The notes: generated by a model from the letters alone, not told the origin. Numbered from the stretch's first letter, positions 42,076 through 50,938 are shown. The stretch: DNA of 64,000 bases from an uncultured Collinsella sp. (GCA_900546115.1 URBQ01000004.1:1-64000), one strand, 5' to 3'. A program made the numbers and translations.

Positions 42076-43437
42076 ATGTTGCGCAGGAAAATCGCTGATG
42101 AGCTTGATTGTTGGCAGAGATCCATTGAACGAAAGGCGTTGTTTGTCACGGGTTCTCGCCAAATCGGTAAGAGCTACTCGATTCGCGAGTTCGGTAAGTC
42201 AAACTACGCAACCTATATCGAGCTCAATCTCGCGGAAAATCGCCAGGCAAAAGATGCTCTTCTCGAGGCACGGGATGCCGATGATTTCATCAGCAGGGTG
42301 ACGCTTCTTTCGGGAAAGCCGATAGCGCCAGGCAAAACGCTCGTGTTTATCGATGAGGTCCAAGAGGCCCCCGACATCATGACGATGGCGAAGTTCCTTG
42401 TCGAGGACGACCGTTGCCGCTGGGCATTCTCGGGGTCCATGCTCGGGACCCAGTTCAAGGGCGTCAGGTCTTATCCCGTGGGGTATGTCCATGAGCTCAG
42501 GATGTTCCCGCTGGATTTTGAGGAGTTCAGCTGGGCAATCGGGGTGAGCGAAGAGGCGCGGCGCTCGATTTGCGATGCGTGCCGCAACGAGACGTCGGTT
42601 CCTGGTTATATTCACGACGCAATGATGGCAAACTTCAGGACCTATATCGTCGTCGGCGGTATGCCGGAGATCGTGCAGCGCTTCCTCGACACGCAGGGTG
42701 ATCTGGCATCTGTCCGCCAGCTCCAGTCCGAGCTGAACGGGCAATACCGTCGGGATATCTCGAAATACGCGAACGGGCGCGCGCTCCAGGTGCAGAGTAT
42801 CTTCGACCAGCTTCCTGTCATGCTGGAGGGCGAGAACAAGCGTTTTGTGCTCAACTCGATCGACCCCAAGGCCCATTTCGAGAAGTACCAGCGCGACTTC
42901 GTCTGGCTCGTCGATGCCGGCGTCGCCCTCAAGACCGATATCGTAACCGAGCCAAAGTCCCCGCTGCTTAAGACAGCGCGACCGTCCCAGTTCAAACTGT
43001 ACCAGTCCGATACCGGGATGCTGATGGCCCGTTATCCCATCGGGGTCGCTCAGGCGGCGTACCTCGACAGCAAGGAGCCCAACCTCGGCGGCGTGTACGA
43101 AAACGTGGTGGCTCAGCAGCTGGCTGCCCAGGGAAGAGGGCTGTATTACTACCAGACCAAGAAACGGGGCGAGGTCGATTTCGTGATTGACGGCCCGGAT
43201 GGGACGGCTGTGCCCATCGAGGTTAAATCGGGGATGTATTACCATGCGCACGCCGCGTTGAACCATGTGCTTGAAACGGCCGAGTATGGCGTAAAGCGCG
43301 GGATTGTTTTCTCGAGAGGCAACGTTGAGCGTGACGGGGGCGTTCTCTATCTGCCTCTGTATGCGACTTGGACCCTTCCGGATGTTTTGGGCGACTTCCG
43401 TGCCGAGGGGATAAAACTGGAGGTCAAACCTGTCTAG
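42076..43437 (+). CDS. AAA ATPase with C-terminal DUF4143 nuclease-like domain
   Basis: 453 residues. Walker A is GSRQIGKS (26-33), Walker B is LVFIDEVQEAP, and a sensor region AFSGSMLG follows. A winged-helix section leads to DUF4143 with RGEVDFVIDG and PIEVKSG, the Asp...Glu-x-Lys pattern of the PD-(D/E)xK nuclease fold. Such ATPases are common in gut bacteria and archaea, often several per genome, with unknown function; a mobile or defence-like role is often proposed. The open frame extends back to 41947 through the iterons, but ATG 42076 (GGGAG upstream) is the best start. The gene sits between 247 bp direct repeats, so it looks like an inserted cassette. Confidence 0.85.
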   Translation: MLRRKIADELDCWQRSIERKALFVTGSRQIGKSYSIREFGKSNYATYIELNLAENRQAKDALLEARDADDFISRVTLLSGKPIAPGKTLVFIDEVQEAPDIMTMAKFLVEDDRCRWAFSGSMLGTQFKGVRSYPVGYVHELRMFPLDFEEFSWAIGVSEEARRSICDACRNETSVPGYIHDAMMANFRTYIVVGGMPEIVQRFLDTQGDLASVRQLQSELNGQYRRDISKYANGRALQVQSIFDQLPVMLEGENKRFVLNSIDPKAHFEKYQRDFVWLVDAGVALKTDIVTEPKSPLLKTARPSQFKLYQSDTGMLMARYPIGVAQAAYLDSKEPNLGGVYENVVAQQLAAQGRGLYYYQTKKRGEVDFVIDGPDGTAVPIEVKSGMYYHAHAALNHVLETAEYGVKRGIVFSRGNVERDGGVLYLPLYATWTLPDVLGDFRAEGIKLEVKPV

Positions 43438-43447
43438 GGTCAGTTCC

Positions 43448-43480
43448 GAATGCGACAAGGGGACAGTCCCTTTGTCACAC
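43448..43480. repeat. Dispersed REP-like palindrome (c)
   Basis: GAATGCGACAAGGGG and CCCTTTGTCACAC arms, 11 bp after the ATPase stop and touching the right-hand direct repeat. Confidence 0.75.
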
Positions 43481-43481
43481 T

Positions 43482-43728
43482 GAGATCGTCGACGAGTAGC
43501 CGAGCGAGGATTTTCTCCCTCCGCGATAATGAGCGTGGATTTTCTTCCGTTTAGAGCGCACTTGAACGCTCAAAGTGGGAGAAAAACCACGCTCGATTTG
43601 TATATGGGAATTCCGACTTCGCTTATGCCTATGCTTAGACGTTGTCGTCGTTGTGCTGTGCGCGAGTAAGGTCAAATTTCTACATTTCATCCGATTTATG
43701 GCTCTAAAAACTCTGCATTTCATCGATT
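43482..43728. repeat. 247 bp direct repeat, right copy
   Basis: Mate of 41778-42024. Its hairpin arms (GAGCGTGGATTTTCTTCC / GGGAGAAAAACCACGCTC) differ from the left copy mostly by changes that preserve pairing. It ends on the stop codon of the phosphatase gene. Confidence 0.85.
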
Positions 43729-44173
43729 ACAGCTGCTCGAGCATAGCAGTGCAACCGTCGAGTACGTCGCGGTAGGTGGCATCGAAGTTGCCGGTGTACC
43801 AGGGATCGGCCACGTCGCCGGGGCGCTCGGTCCAATCGAGCAAGCGCGTAATCTTGTCGTCGGGGTCGTCGCCAAAGATGCGACGCAGGCCCCGCGCGTT
43901 CTCGGCATCCATATAGACAATGCGATCCCAGTCGCCATACTCTGCGCGACGCACCTGGCGCGCGCGGTGGGCAACGACGGGAATCCCGACCTCGCGCAGC
44001 TTGGCAACGGTACCGTGGTGCGGCGGGTTGCCGATCTCCTCGGTTGAGGTCGCGGCGGAATCGATGACAAACTCCGCCTCGCGCCCGGCGCGGCGCACGA
44101 GCTCGGTAAACACCGACTCAGCCATCGTCGAGCGGCAGATATTGCCGTGACAGATAAACAGTACGCGTTGCAT
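43727..44173 (-). CDS. Low-molecular-weight protein tyrosine phosphatase
   Basis: 148 residues, normal for the family. The P-loop CHGNICRS (Cys8, Arg14) opens the protein and ADPWYTG provides the general-acid Asp near residue 120. These enzymes dephosphorylate tyrosine on proteins such as capsule-synthesis kinases; no kinase gene is nearby. GAAAGG precedes the ATG. Its 3' end abuts the right direct repeat of the ATPase cassette. Confidence 0.9.
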   Translation of the reverse strand: MQRVLFICHGNICRSTMAESVFTELVRRAGREAEFVIDSAATSTEEIGNPPHHGTVAKLREVGIPVVAHRARQVRRAEYGDWDRIVYMDAENARGLRRIFGDDPDDKITRLLDWTERPGDVADPWYTGNFDATYRDVLDGCTAMLEQL

Positions 44174-44233
44174 AGGACGATACCTTTCATATAGAGGGCT
44201 GCTAAAGAGTCGAAGCCGGGCGCATACAGAGTT

Positions 44234-44983
44234 TTATTTCTTGGCCAGTTTGAAGTAGCGCTCAAATATCAATTCGAAAACGTAATAGAACATCAATCGA
44301 CTGTCGAGGTCCATGCTGCCCAAGCGGATTTCTTTTTGCACGGTGTAGATAGGGTAGTCGGCTAGTTTCGAGAGAGAATTTCGAGAAAAGCCGGTGAGTG
44401 TGACGACCTTGCATCCGCGCGTTTTGGCTATCGATGTAGCGTCAATAGACACCTGCGTCTCGCCGCTTACGGAAACGCTGAAGACCAGGTCGTTTTTGCC
44501 GAGGAGTTCTGCGTAATGCCTCATGACGTGGCGTTCACTAAGCGTGTCGGTATTCTTGCCCATTATTTTGAGCTTTTCAGCCATCTCGAGGCACGGGTAT
44601 TTCGAAAAGCCCGAGCAGAAGAACACGATATGCGAGGCGTCCTGGATAAGGCTTACAACCGAGTCGATGACCCGGTCGTTAATCAGGTCTTTTGTTTGTA
44701 CGAGCTGGGTGTCGAGCGGAAGTGTCTCGATTGTGAATCGATTGCGGTCGAGCGAGGCGGAATACGATTGTTTGAGCTCCGTAAACCCCGAGAAGCCAAG
44801 CTTATGAGCAAGCCTGACGATTGTATTGGGAGCGACGAAGAACCGTTCAGCAACGCTCTTAAGCGTGACATCGTCAATATCATCACGCAGCTCGATGATG
44901 TAGCGCATGATCTCGCTTTCGAGATCGTTGAGCTTGCTCTCGCCAGCCCGCACATGATCATAAAAAGATGCTTGATCTTTCAT
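44234..44983 (-). CDS. RpiR/MurR-family sugar-phosphate regulator
   Basis: 249 residues from ATG 44983; the open frame continues to 45136 but without a good start. N-terminal helix-turn-helix of the RpiR type (ITLKSVAERFFVAPNTIVRLAHKLGFSGFTELKQ) and a C-terminal SIS sugar-phosphate domain (IVFFCSGFSKYPCLEMAEKL, FSVSVSGETQVSIDATSIAK). Divergent from the GH4 phospho-glucosidase and PTS genes, which it probably controls in response to a phosphorylated glucoside. Confidence 0.85.
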   Translation of the reverse strand: MKDQASFYDHVRAGESKLNDLESEIMRYIIELRDDIDDVTLKSVAERFFVAPNTIVRLAHKLGFSGFTELKQSYSASLDRNRFTIETLPLDTQLVQTKDLINDRVIDSVVSLIQDASHIVFFCSGFSKYPCLEMAEKLKIMGKNTDTLSERHVMRHYAELLGKNDLVFSVSVSGETQVSIDATSIAKTRGCKVVTLTGFSRNSLSKLADYPIYTVQKEIRLGSMDLDSRLMFYYVFELIFERYFKLAKK

Positions 44984-45281
44984 AAGATGTTCCAGCCCCT
45001 CGCACCTCGTCGTACATATGGTACCGCTTTGTGTAGCCAGGTGAGAAATCGGTAATCGGTCAAGATCGCCAATTGCCCATGAACTGGGTAAACGTGCGTG
45101 TCTGCCTACACATATCTGTGTCGTGAGCGAAATCATGTGTCCCCGTTTCGCATTGGCTCACACGGGGACTCGCAAATGACCTTATGTCGCAAAATATCAA
45201 TCGAAACGAAGCAAGCCGAGGACAACCGCGGAGCCCAAGGTCTTCGAGAACACCGATCAGCCAACCCTGGAGGGACGGAAC
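44984..45281. promoter_or_regulatory. Divergent control region, rpiR and glucoside operon
   Basis: 298 bp without a gene. Contains an inverted repeat, GTCCCCGT...ACGGGGAC (about 45140-45169), the best operator candidate for the adjacent RpiR regulator. Promoter boxes were not clear. Confidence 0.4.
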
Positions 45282-46607
45282 ATGAAGGATAAGCTCAATA
45301 TTGTGATCGTTGGCGGCGGCTCCACGTGGTGCCCTGGCATTCTTAAAGCCCTGACCAAGCACATGGACATTCTGCCGCTGAACCGCGTGATGCTCTATGA
45401 CATCGATGCCGAGCGTCAGCGTCCGATTGGCGAGTTTGGCAAGATCCTCTTCGCCGAGGAGGAGCCCGGTGTGGAGTTTGGTTACACCACCGATAAGGAC
45501 GAGGCTTACACCGACGTCGACTTTGTGCTCTGCCAGATTCGTACCGGCGGCTACGAGATGCGTAGCAAGGACGAGAAGATTCCGCTGCATATGGGAATCA
45601 TCGGCCAGGAAACGGTGGGCCCCGGCGGCATGGCTTACGGTATGCGCTCCATGCATGACATGGTTGAGATCGTCAACGACGTTCGCGCTCATAGCCCGGA
45701 GGCGTGGATTATCAACTACACCAACCCGGCTGCTATTGTGGCATATGGTCTCGAGCGCGTCCTGCCCGATGAGCATCGCGTCCTCAACATCTGCGACCAG
45801 CCTGTCAACCTCATGCGCTCTTACGGTCGCCTGCTCGGTCGCGATATGAGCAAGACGGAGCCCGTGTACTTCGGCCTCAATCACTTCGGTTGGTTCAAGC
45901 ACATCTACGATGAAGAGGGTCATGACCTCGTCCCGCAGATTAAGGAGTACGCGGAGAAGAACGGCTTCCTTCCTGCCGATGCCGAGCAGCGTGACCAGTC
46001 CTGGCTTGATACCTACGCCATGGTCAAGGACATGCTCGAGGACTTCCCCGACTATCTGCCCAACACTTATCTGCAGTACTATCTGTATCCCGAGTACAAG
46101 GTCGCTCACCTCGACCCCGACTACACTCGCTCCGACGAGGTTATCAACGGTCGTGAGAAGCGCGTGTTCGCCGAGTGCGAGCGTGTTGCCAAAGTCGGCA
46201 CCGCAAAGAACTCCTCGGTTGTGCAAAACGACGCTCATGGCGATATGATCGTGGAAATCACCTCGGCCATTTATCGCAACACCAACAAGACCTTCATTGT
46301 CATCGTGCCCAACAACGGCATTATCGAGGGTATGCCCGATGACGCCATGGTCGAGGTCGCGGCAAGCGTGGGCGCCAATGGCCCGCAGCCCTATGCTGTT
46401 GGCAAGATCGGTACCTTCTATCGTGGCCTTATGGAGAACCAGTACGCCTATGAGCGCCTGACTGTTGAGGCTTGGATGGAGGGTTCCTACGAGAAGGCTC
46501 TGCAGGCACTCACGCTTAATCGTCTGGTCGGTGACGCCAAGAAGGCTCGCAAAGTGCTCGACAAGCTCATCGAGGCCAATAAGGATTACTGGCCGGAGCT
46601 TAAGTAG
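45282..46607 (+). CDS. GH4 6-phospho-alpha-glucosidase
   Basis: 441 residues, the length of GlvA/MalH/AglB enzymes. The NAD loop is IVGGGSTWCPGI. Cys171 in ICDQP and the His of GLNHFGW are the metal ligands; the CDxP form of this box is close to the CDMP of phospho-alpha-glucosidases and unlike the CNVP of phospho-beta-glucosidases. GH4 enzymes use NAD+ and Mn2+ and split by oxidation-elimination. Followed by the PTS gene that would supply its phosphorylated substrate (maltose, isomaltulose or similar). GGAGGGACGGAAC precedes the ATG. Confidence 0.88.
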   Translation: MKDKLNIVIVGGGSTWCPGILKALTKHMDILPLNRVMLYDIDAERQRPIGEFGKILFAEEEPGVEFGYTTDKDEAYTDVDFVLCQIRTGGYEMRSKDEKIPLHMGIIGQETVGPGGMAYGMRSMHDMVEIVNDVRAHSPEAWIINYTNPAAIVAYGLERVLPDEHRVLNICDQPVNLMRSYGRLLGRDMSKTEPVYFGLNHFGWFKHIYDEEGHDLVPQIKEYAEKNGFLPADAEQRDQSWLDTYAMVKDMLEDFPDYLPNTYLQYYLYPEYKVAHLDPDYTRSDEVINGREKRVFAECERVAKVGTAKNSSVVQNDAHGDMIVEITSAIYRNTNKTFIVIVPNNGIIEGMPDDAMVEVAASVGANGPQPYAVGKIGTFYRGLMENQYAYERLTVEAWMEGSYEKALQALTLNRLVGDAKKARKVLDKLIEANKDYWPELK

Positions 46608-46636
46608 CTAGTTCCATAGCGCTTGATAACTGTTAT

Positions 46637-46674
46637 GGGGCGTGTGGGCTGTAGAGCTGCACGCCCCGTTTCTT
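46637..46674 (+). terminator. Hairpin between the glucosidase and PTS genes
   Basis: GGGGCGTG (46637-46644) pairs with CACGCCCC (46660-46667), followed by GTTTCTTT. Weak terminator or attenuator that may set the ratio of the two products. Confidence 0.55.
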
Positions 46675-46689
46675 TAAGAGGGGTATCCC

Positions 46690-48252
46690 ATGAACAAAGA
46701 TGAGCTGCTGGCAAAGTTCCAGCGCCTGGGCAAAGTCCTCATGACGCCTGTCTTGATCCTGCCAATCGCCGGCATCCTTCAGGGCTTTGGCAATGCCTTT
46801 ACCAGCCCCACCCTTACGGCAGCTGTTCCCTGGCTTGCTGCTCCGGGCTTTGCGATTTTCTTTTCGATTCTCAAGGCCGCTGCCAGCATCGTTATGAACA
46901 ACATCCCGGTTATCTTCTCGATTTGTCTCGCCTATGGCTTCGCCAAGTCCGAGAAGGCTACCGCGGCGCTTTGTGGCTTTTTGGGCTACATGTGCATGAA
47001 TTCCGTGATGGGCACGTTCCTTACGGCGACTGGCGTTATCGATCCCGCGAATCTTACGACGGGCCAGAGCACGATCCTCGGCATCACCACGCTCGACACT
47101 GGTGTTATCGGCGGTCTTCTGGTGGGTGCAATCGTCGCATGGTTGCATAACCGTTACTACAAGATTGAGCTGCCTGCCGTGTTCTCCATCTTCAACGGCA
47201 CGCGCTTTATCCCGGCGGTGACGCTGCTCTCATGCAGCATCCTCGCATTGGTCATGTCCTTTGTTTTCCCGTTTATTCAGAACGCTCTCGGCGCGCTGTC
47301 CGAGTTCATCAAGACTACGGGTGCCTTTGGTGCATTTGTCTACGGCGCCGGCGAGCGCATGCTCCTGCCTTTTGGCCTGCATCACTTTGTCTATTTGCCG
47401 TTCTTCTTCACGTCGCTCGGTGGCGTCGAGACCATCGACGGCCAGACTGTTCAGGGCGCTATCAATATCTACAACGCGATCCTGGGCTCTCCCAGCACGC
47501 CGTTTAACATCGAGGTCAGCCGTTTTGTCATGAACGGCAAGGTTATCTTCGCCATGTTCGGCCTGCCCGGCGCTGCACTCGCCTTCTACAAGACGGCGCT
47601 TCCCAAGAACAAGAAGAAGGCCGCGGCGCTCATGATTGCCATTGTGGTGCCTTGCATCCTCTCCGGCATTACCGAGCCGCTCGAGTACTCCTTCCTGTTT
47701 ATCGCGCCCATCCTCTACGTGTTCCACGCTCTCATGGCTGGTCTTGCTTATGCGCTGACCTATATCCTGCAGTTCAACGTGGCCGGTTCCGCATCCTTTG
47801 GCGGCCCGCTCTTGTCGTTGATCTTTAACGGCATTATGGGTGCAGCCAAGGGCTCCAACTGGCAGGTTATCCTGTTCCTCGGCCCCATCTACTTCGTGGT
47901 GTACTACTTCGTCTTCAAGTTCATCATCCTTAAGAAGGACCTTAAGACCCCCGGCCGCGAGGAAGAGTCCGACGATGAGGCCGCAAAGGCTCCCAAGACT
48001 GTGATCAGCGACCTCATTCCCGCCATCGTTGAGGCAGTGGGCGGCGACAACAATATTAAGTCTGTCGAGGCCTGCTTCACCCGTCTGCGCATTCAGCTCA
48101 ATGACTGTGACAAGGTGGTTGATGACGCCGAGTTTACCGAAAAGCTCGAAGCGCGTGGCATCGTGCATGTCAACGGCGGCGTGCAGATTGTCTACGGTAA
48201 CATGGCTTCTAACTACGCAACCCAGATGCGCGAGCTGCTGGGCATGGAGTAA
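46690..48252 (+). CDS. PTS alpha-glucoside permease, IIC-IIB fusion
   Basis: 520 residues. The IIC domain (~1-420) has about ten membrane segments with the glucose-family boxes VYGAGERMLLPFGLHHF and GITEPLEYSFLF. The IIB domain (~435-520) has SVEACFTRLRIQL with the phosphorylated Cys and VHVNGGVQIVYG. Same plan as MalX/GlvC/AglA. No IIA domain is fused or adjacent, so it must use a IIA encoded elsewhere. It takes up and phosphorylates an alpha-glucoside for the GH4 enzyme upstream; the divergent RpiR protein is the likely regulator. Confidence 0.9.
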   Translation: MNKDELLAKFQRLGKVLMTPVLILPIAGILQGFGNAFTSPTLTAAVPWLAAPGFAIFFSILKAAASIVMNNIPVIFSICLAYGFAKSEKATAALCGFLGYMCMNSVMGTFLTATGVIDPANLTTGQSTILGITTLDTGVIGGLLVGAIVAWLHNRYYKIELPAVFSIFNGTRFIPAVTLLSCSILALVMSFVFPFIQNALGALSEFIKTTGAFGAFVYGAGERMLLPFGLHHFVYLPFFFTSLGGVETIDGQTVQGAINIYNAILGSPSTPFNIEVSRFVMNGKVIFAMFGLPGAALAFYKTALPKNKKKAAALMIAIVVPCILSGITEPLEYSFLFIAPILYVFHALMAGLAYALTYILQFNVAGSASFGGPLLSLIFNGIMGAAKGSNWQVILFLGPIYFVVYYFVFKFIILKKDLKTPGREEESDDEAAKAPKTVISDLIPAIVEAVGGDNNIKSVEACFTRLRIQLNDCDKVVDDAEFTEKLEARGIVHVNGGVQIVYGNMASNYATQMRELLGME

Positions 48253-48285
48253 ACGACCCACATATCTATAAAATCCGCGATAAAA

Positions 48286-48319
48286 GGCGGCGGCAGACAA
48301 TGCGTCTGCCGCCGCCTTT
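48286..48319 (+). terminator. Terminator of the glucoside operon
   Basis: A perfect 13 bp GC-rich stem (48286-48298 with 48304-48316), then TTTG. Confidence 0.75.
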
Positions 48320-48335
48320 GAGTTGCTCCACGCGC

Positions 48336-48395
48336 ATTTCGTGTATTTGAAATACACGAAATCGTAGAAAAGCGTGTATCTGAAATACACGAAAT
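48336..48395. repeat. Two palindromic iterons, 33 bp period
   Basis: A perfect 27 bp palindrome (48336-48362) containing GTGTATTTGAAATACACG is followed by a near copy, GTGTATCTGAAATACACG (48374). The two start exactly 33 bp apart, the same spacing as the iterons at 41975. No gene follows them directly. Confidence 0.65.
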
Positions 48396-48482
48396 TGTAC
48401 TGCCGGAGCTTGCAGGCGGATAAACACTACTAGTATGGGACGGTTTTCACTGGTTGCTCGCCACCTTGGGCTGTGTTCGTCC

Positions 48483-49736
48483 CTATGCCTGCATCCGGGG
48501 CTGTGCTGATTGACGACGGCGCTCCCAACGGGCGAGCTTAATCGTCACCAGCGTAAGCGCCCAGGCCACAAGCGAGAACGCGGCGCCCACGGCGCCCACG
48601 TGTGCAATGCCAATGCTGCTCACCACGGCGCCGCCCACTGCGGTGCCAAACGAAATGCCGACGTTAAACGCCATGGGTTCTACCGAGCTCGCGAGTACCA
48701 TCGATTTGGGATGGCGGCTGCGTGCCACGTCCATAAAGTGTGTGATGCACGAGACTGAGAACAGGTACATGAGCAGCGCCAAGCTAAAGACAAAGACCAG
48801 CGCGAGCGGCATGGTGCCGCCCACGGCAAACAGCCCGAGCAACGCCGCAGCCTGCAGCACAAACGTCACAAGCAGTGCCTTCATGCCAAAACGTGCGTCG
48901 ATCCATCCGCCCAGGATGTTCGAGATCAGGCAGAACACGCCGTAGGCCATAAGCGTGGTGCTCGCCTGAACGGTGCCCATGCCCAGCACCTGCTCAAGAT
49001 AAGGCGTCACGTAGCCGTAGAACACATAGACCGAGCCTACGCCAAACAAAAAGATGAGCATGCCGGTGATGATGCTCGGCTCGCGCAGCAGACCCGCCTG
49101 CTCGCGAAAGGTGGCAGGCTCGTCGGTTTGCCCAGCGCGCGGCATAAACGCCACGAGCGCTCCGCAGATCAGAACGGCAAAGGTCAGCGTGCCGTACATG
49201 GCCACGTGCCAGTCGAGCGTGTCGGCCACGAACTTGCCAATCGAAGTGACAAAGACCATTGCCACGGAAAACGCACCATATACCACCGAGATGGCAAGCG
49301 AAGTTTGCTGCGGGGACAGCAGCTCGGGGATGTACGTCACGCCCACGGCGAGCAGTGCGCCCGAGACAGAGCCCAGGACAATGCGCGAGATAAACAGTAC
49401 CTGGAAGTTGGGCGCCAACGCCATGACCAGGTTGCCGAGCACAAAGACAATGCTGTAGCACACGAGCAGCTGGTAGCGGCGGAACCGCCCCGTGCTGAGC
49501 GCGAGCACCGGCGTGGCGATAGCGTAGACCAGCGCGAACACGCTGATGAGCTGACCCGCGGTGGCAAGCGATATGCCGAGTTCCGTTGCCAAGTCGCTTT
49601 CGATACCGATGACCACGAACTCGGAGCAGCCGAGCGAGAATCCCAACAGCACGAGCAGCGCCAGGCAGAGCTTGGTGCGCGCGGGGGAGAGCGCGGCGGC
49701 GGTTGACTTACTTTTAGGCGTGGTTGCGGCGGTCAA
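48483..49736 (-). CDS. MFS efflux transporter (DHA1/AraJ-like)
   Basis: 417 residues with twelve membrane segments. GCSEFVVIGIESDLATELGIS in helix 1 and GVTYIPELLSPQQTSLAISVVYGAFSVAMV in helices 4-5 match the AraJ/YdhP group of drug or sugar efflux proteins. The start is uncertain: TTG 49736 has GGAG eight bases upstream and is preferred; GTG 49745 and TTG 49784 are in frame without a good site. Divergent from the lpd locus and possibly linked to it, but no direct evidence. Confidence 0.78.
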   Translation of the reverse strand: MTAATTPKSKSTAAALSPARTKLCLALLVLLGFSLGCSEFVVIGIESDLATELGISLATAGQLISVFALVYAIATPVLALSTGRFRRYQLLVCYSIVFVLGNLVMALAPNFQVLFISRIVLGSVSGALLAVGVTYIPELLSPQQTSLAISVVYGAFSVAMVFVTSIGKFVADTLDWHVAMYGTLTFAVLICGALVAFMPRAGQTDEPATFREQAGLLREPSIITGMLIFLFGVGSVYVFYGYVTPYLEQVLGMGTVQASTTLMAYGVFCLISNILGGWIDARFGMKALLVTFVLQAAALLGLFAVGGTMPLALVFVFSLALLMYLFSVSCITHFMDVARSRHPKSMVLASSVEPMAFNVGISFGTAVGGAVVSSIGIAHVGAVGAAFSLVAWALTLVTIKLARWERRRQSAQPRMQA

Positions 49737-49832
49737 GGTTGTCACTCCAATGTCGCATGAATAAGCGGGATTCAATCCCTGCAACTCTAACAGAATGTGT
49801 CAGGTGCCTGCCCCCTTTGTCGCAGGCTGCGC

Positions 49833-49855
49833 TTGCCTGTATAGTCGCAATACAG
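49833..49855 (+). promoter_or_regulatory. Promoter with 19 bp operator, copy 1 (lpdD-Nudix gene)
   Basis: TTGCCT (-35) overlaps the palindrome CTGTATAGTCGCAATACAG (49837-49855). A second copy in the same setting is at 50973-50995. Confidence 0.6.
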
Positions 49856-49897
49856 GCGAAGATGGTCTCAGGTACATCGCGGGCGACAGGAGATCCC

Positions 49898-50845
49898 ATG
49901 GGTATGCACACGACAAAGGTTGCAGTGGGCGAGGGCAAGTTTGCGCTCGAGGCCCAGCTGACGGTGACGCCGCGAGGCATGGCGGTGTACGCCTGCTCGC
50001 CGGAGTTCGCGCACCTGGGCGCTACGGCGCAGGCCATTCCGCGCCCCGAGCCCGGCCGTACGGCGACGGTGAGCATCCTGGCTGTCCCGTGCCATCGCGA
50101 CGAGATCCCGGCGCACGATATCGCGGCGGCGCTGGCCACACGCTTTGGCGTGCCCGTTACGGCGAGCACAGGTTTTCATGTCGAGCGGGCGAGCAAGGAC
50201 GACCTGCAGCGCGTGCTCGACACCACCAAGGAACTCATCGCCGCGCTCGAGGAGGTCGCCACGCGCATCCTGCGCGCCGGCTGGGATGAGGGCGGCGCAG
50301 GTGCCGAGGTCGTGGCGGTCGATGCCGCGACCGGCGAGACGCTCGGATCCGTTGACCGCATCGAGGCCCATACCGGCGAGGGCATCCTGCATCAGGCATT
50401 TCTGACGCTTTTGGTCGAGGGCCAGGGCGAGGGCGCGCGCCTGCTGCTCTGCCGCCGCAGTCCGCTCAAACGACTGTGGGGCGGCGTGCTGGCGGATGCT
50501 TGCGCGGGGCATCCGCTGCCGGGCGAGGACGTCGCCGCCGCCACGGCGCGCCGCATCAACGAAGAGCTCGGCATTACGCGCGAGCCCGACCAGCTCAAGC
50601 ACCTCGGTCACGTGGTGTATCGCGAGGACCACGGCGACGACCGCTGCGAGTGCGAGTGGTGCGAGGTCTACCTTGCCCATGTTGAGCCGGGTGAGCTGCA
50701 TATCAACCAAGAGGAGATCTCGGAAGTGCGCCGCGTGGCCCCGTCCGAGCTTAAAGGCTACCTGCAGGGTCACCCCGAGCAGCTGGCCCCCTGGCTCCGC
50801 GAGGCTCTGGAGGTCCCCTCCATCCGCGCAGCCCTCGCTATGTGA
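49898..50845 (+). CDS. LpdD-like prenyl-flavin chaperone fused to IPP-isomerase-like Nudix domain
   Basis: 315 residues. Residues 1-125 resemble LpdD of Lactobacillus plantarum gallate decarboxylase (AHLGATAQAIPRP ... PCHRDEIPAHDIAAALATRF ... TASTGFHVERASKDDL). Residues 130-315 are a type-1 isopentenyl-diphosphate isomerase/Nudix domain: AHTGEGILHQAF, LWGGVLADACAGHPLPGE, ECEWCEVYLAH. Metal ligands equivalent to E. coli Idi His25, His32, His69, Glu114 and Glu116 are present (158, 165, 205, 251, 253). The catalytic Cys67 aligns with Ala203; a Cys lies one place earlier. A plain isomerase role is therefore doubtful. AGGAGATCCC precedes the ATG. Genes for UbiD and UbiX follow downstream, fitting a cofactor-supply role. 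The family match is from memory of the LpdD sequence. Confidence 0.75.
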   Translation: MGMHTTKVAVGEGKFALEAQLTVTPRGMAVYACSPEFAHLGATAQAIPRPEPGRTATVSILAVPCHRDEIPAHDIAAALATRFGVPVTASTGFHVERASKDDLQRVLDTTKELIAALEEVATRILRAGWDEGGAGAEVVAVDAATGETLGSVDRIEAHTGEGILHQAFLTLLVEGQGEGARLLLCRRSPLKRLWGGVLADACAGHPLPGEDVAAATARRINEELGITREPDQLKHLGHVVYREDHGDDRCECEWCEVYLAHVEPGELHINQEEISEVRRVAPSELKGYLQGHPEQLAPWLREALEVPSIRAALAM

Positions 50846-50938
50846 AAAAAGACAGTCCCTTTGCCACATCCAAACCGTCACAACATTTGATGAAAATCTC
50901 GAAAACGGGGAAAAGCGTCGAATGTTGTGACGCTTTTT
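50843..50938. terminator. Terminator element, copy 1, with degenerate REP-like palindrome
   Basis: CGTCACAACATTTGA (50876-50890) pairs with TCGAATGTTGTGACG (50918-50932), then CTTTTT. The 28 nt loop contains CTCGAAAACG. A near-identical copy lies at 55797-55862. A worn REP-like palindrome precedes it (50843-50870). Confidence 0.75.

Noticed and set aside
49898..50845. Plain isopentenyl-diphosphate isomerase (idi)
   Set aside because: The catalytic Cys position is Ala and there is an extra LpdD-like N-terminal domain, so the simple name would mislead.
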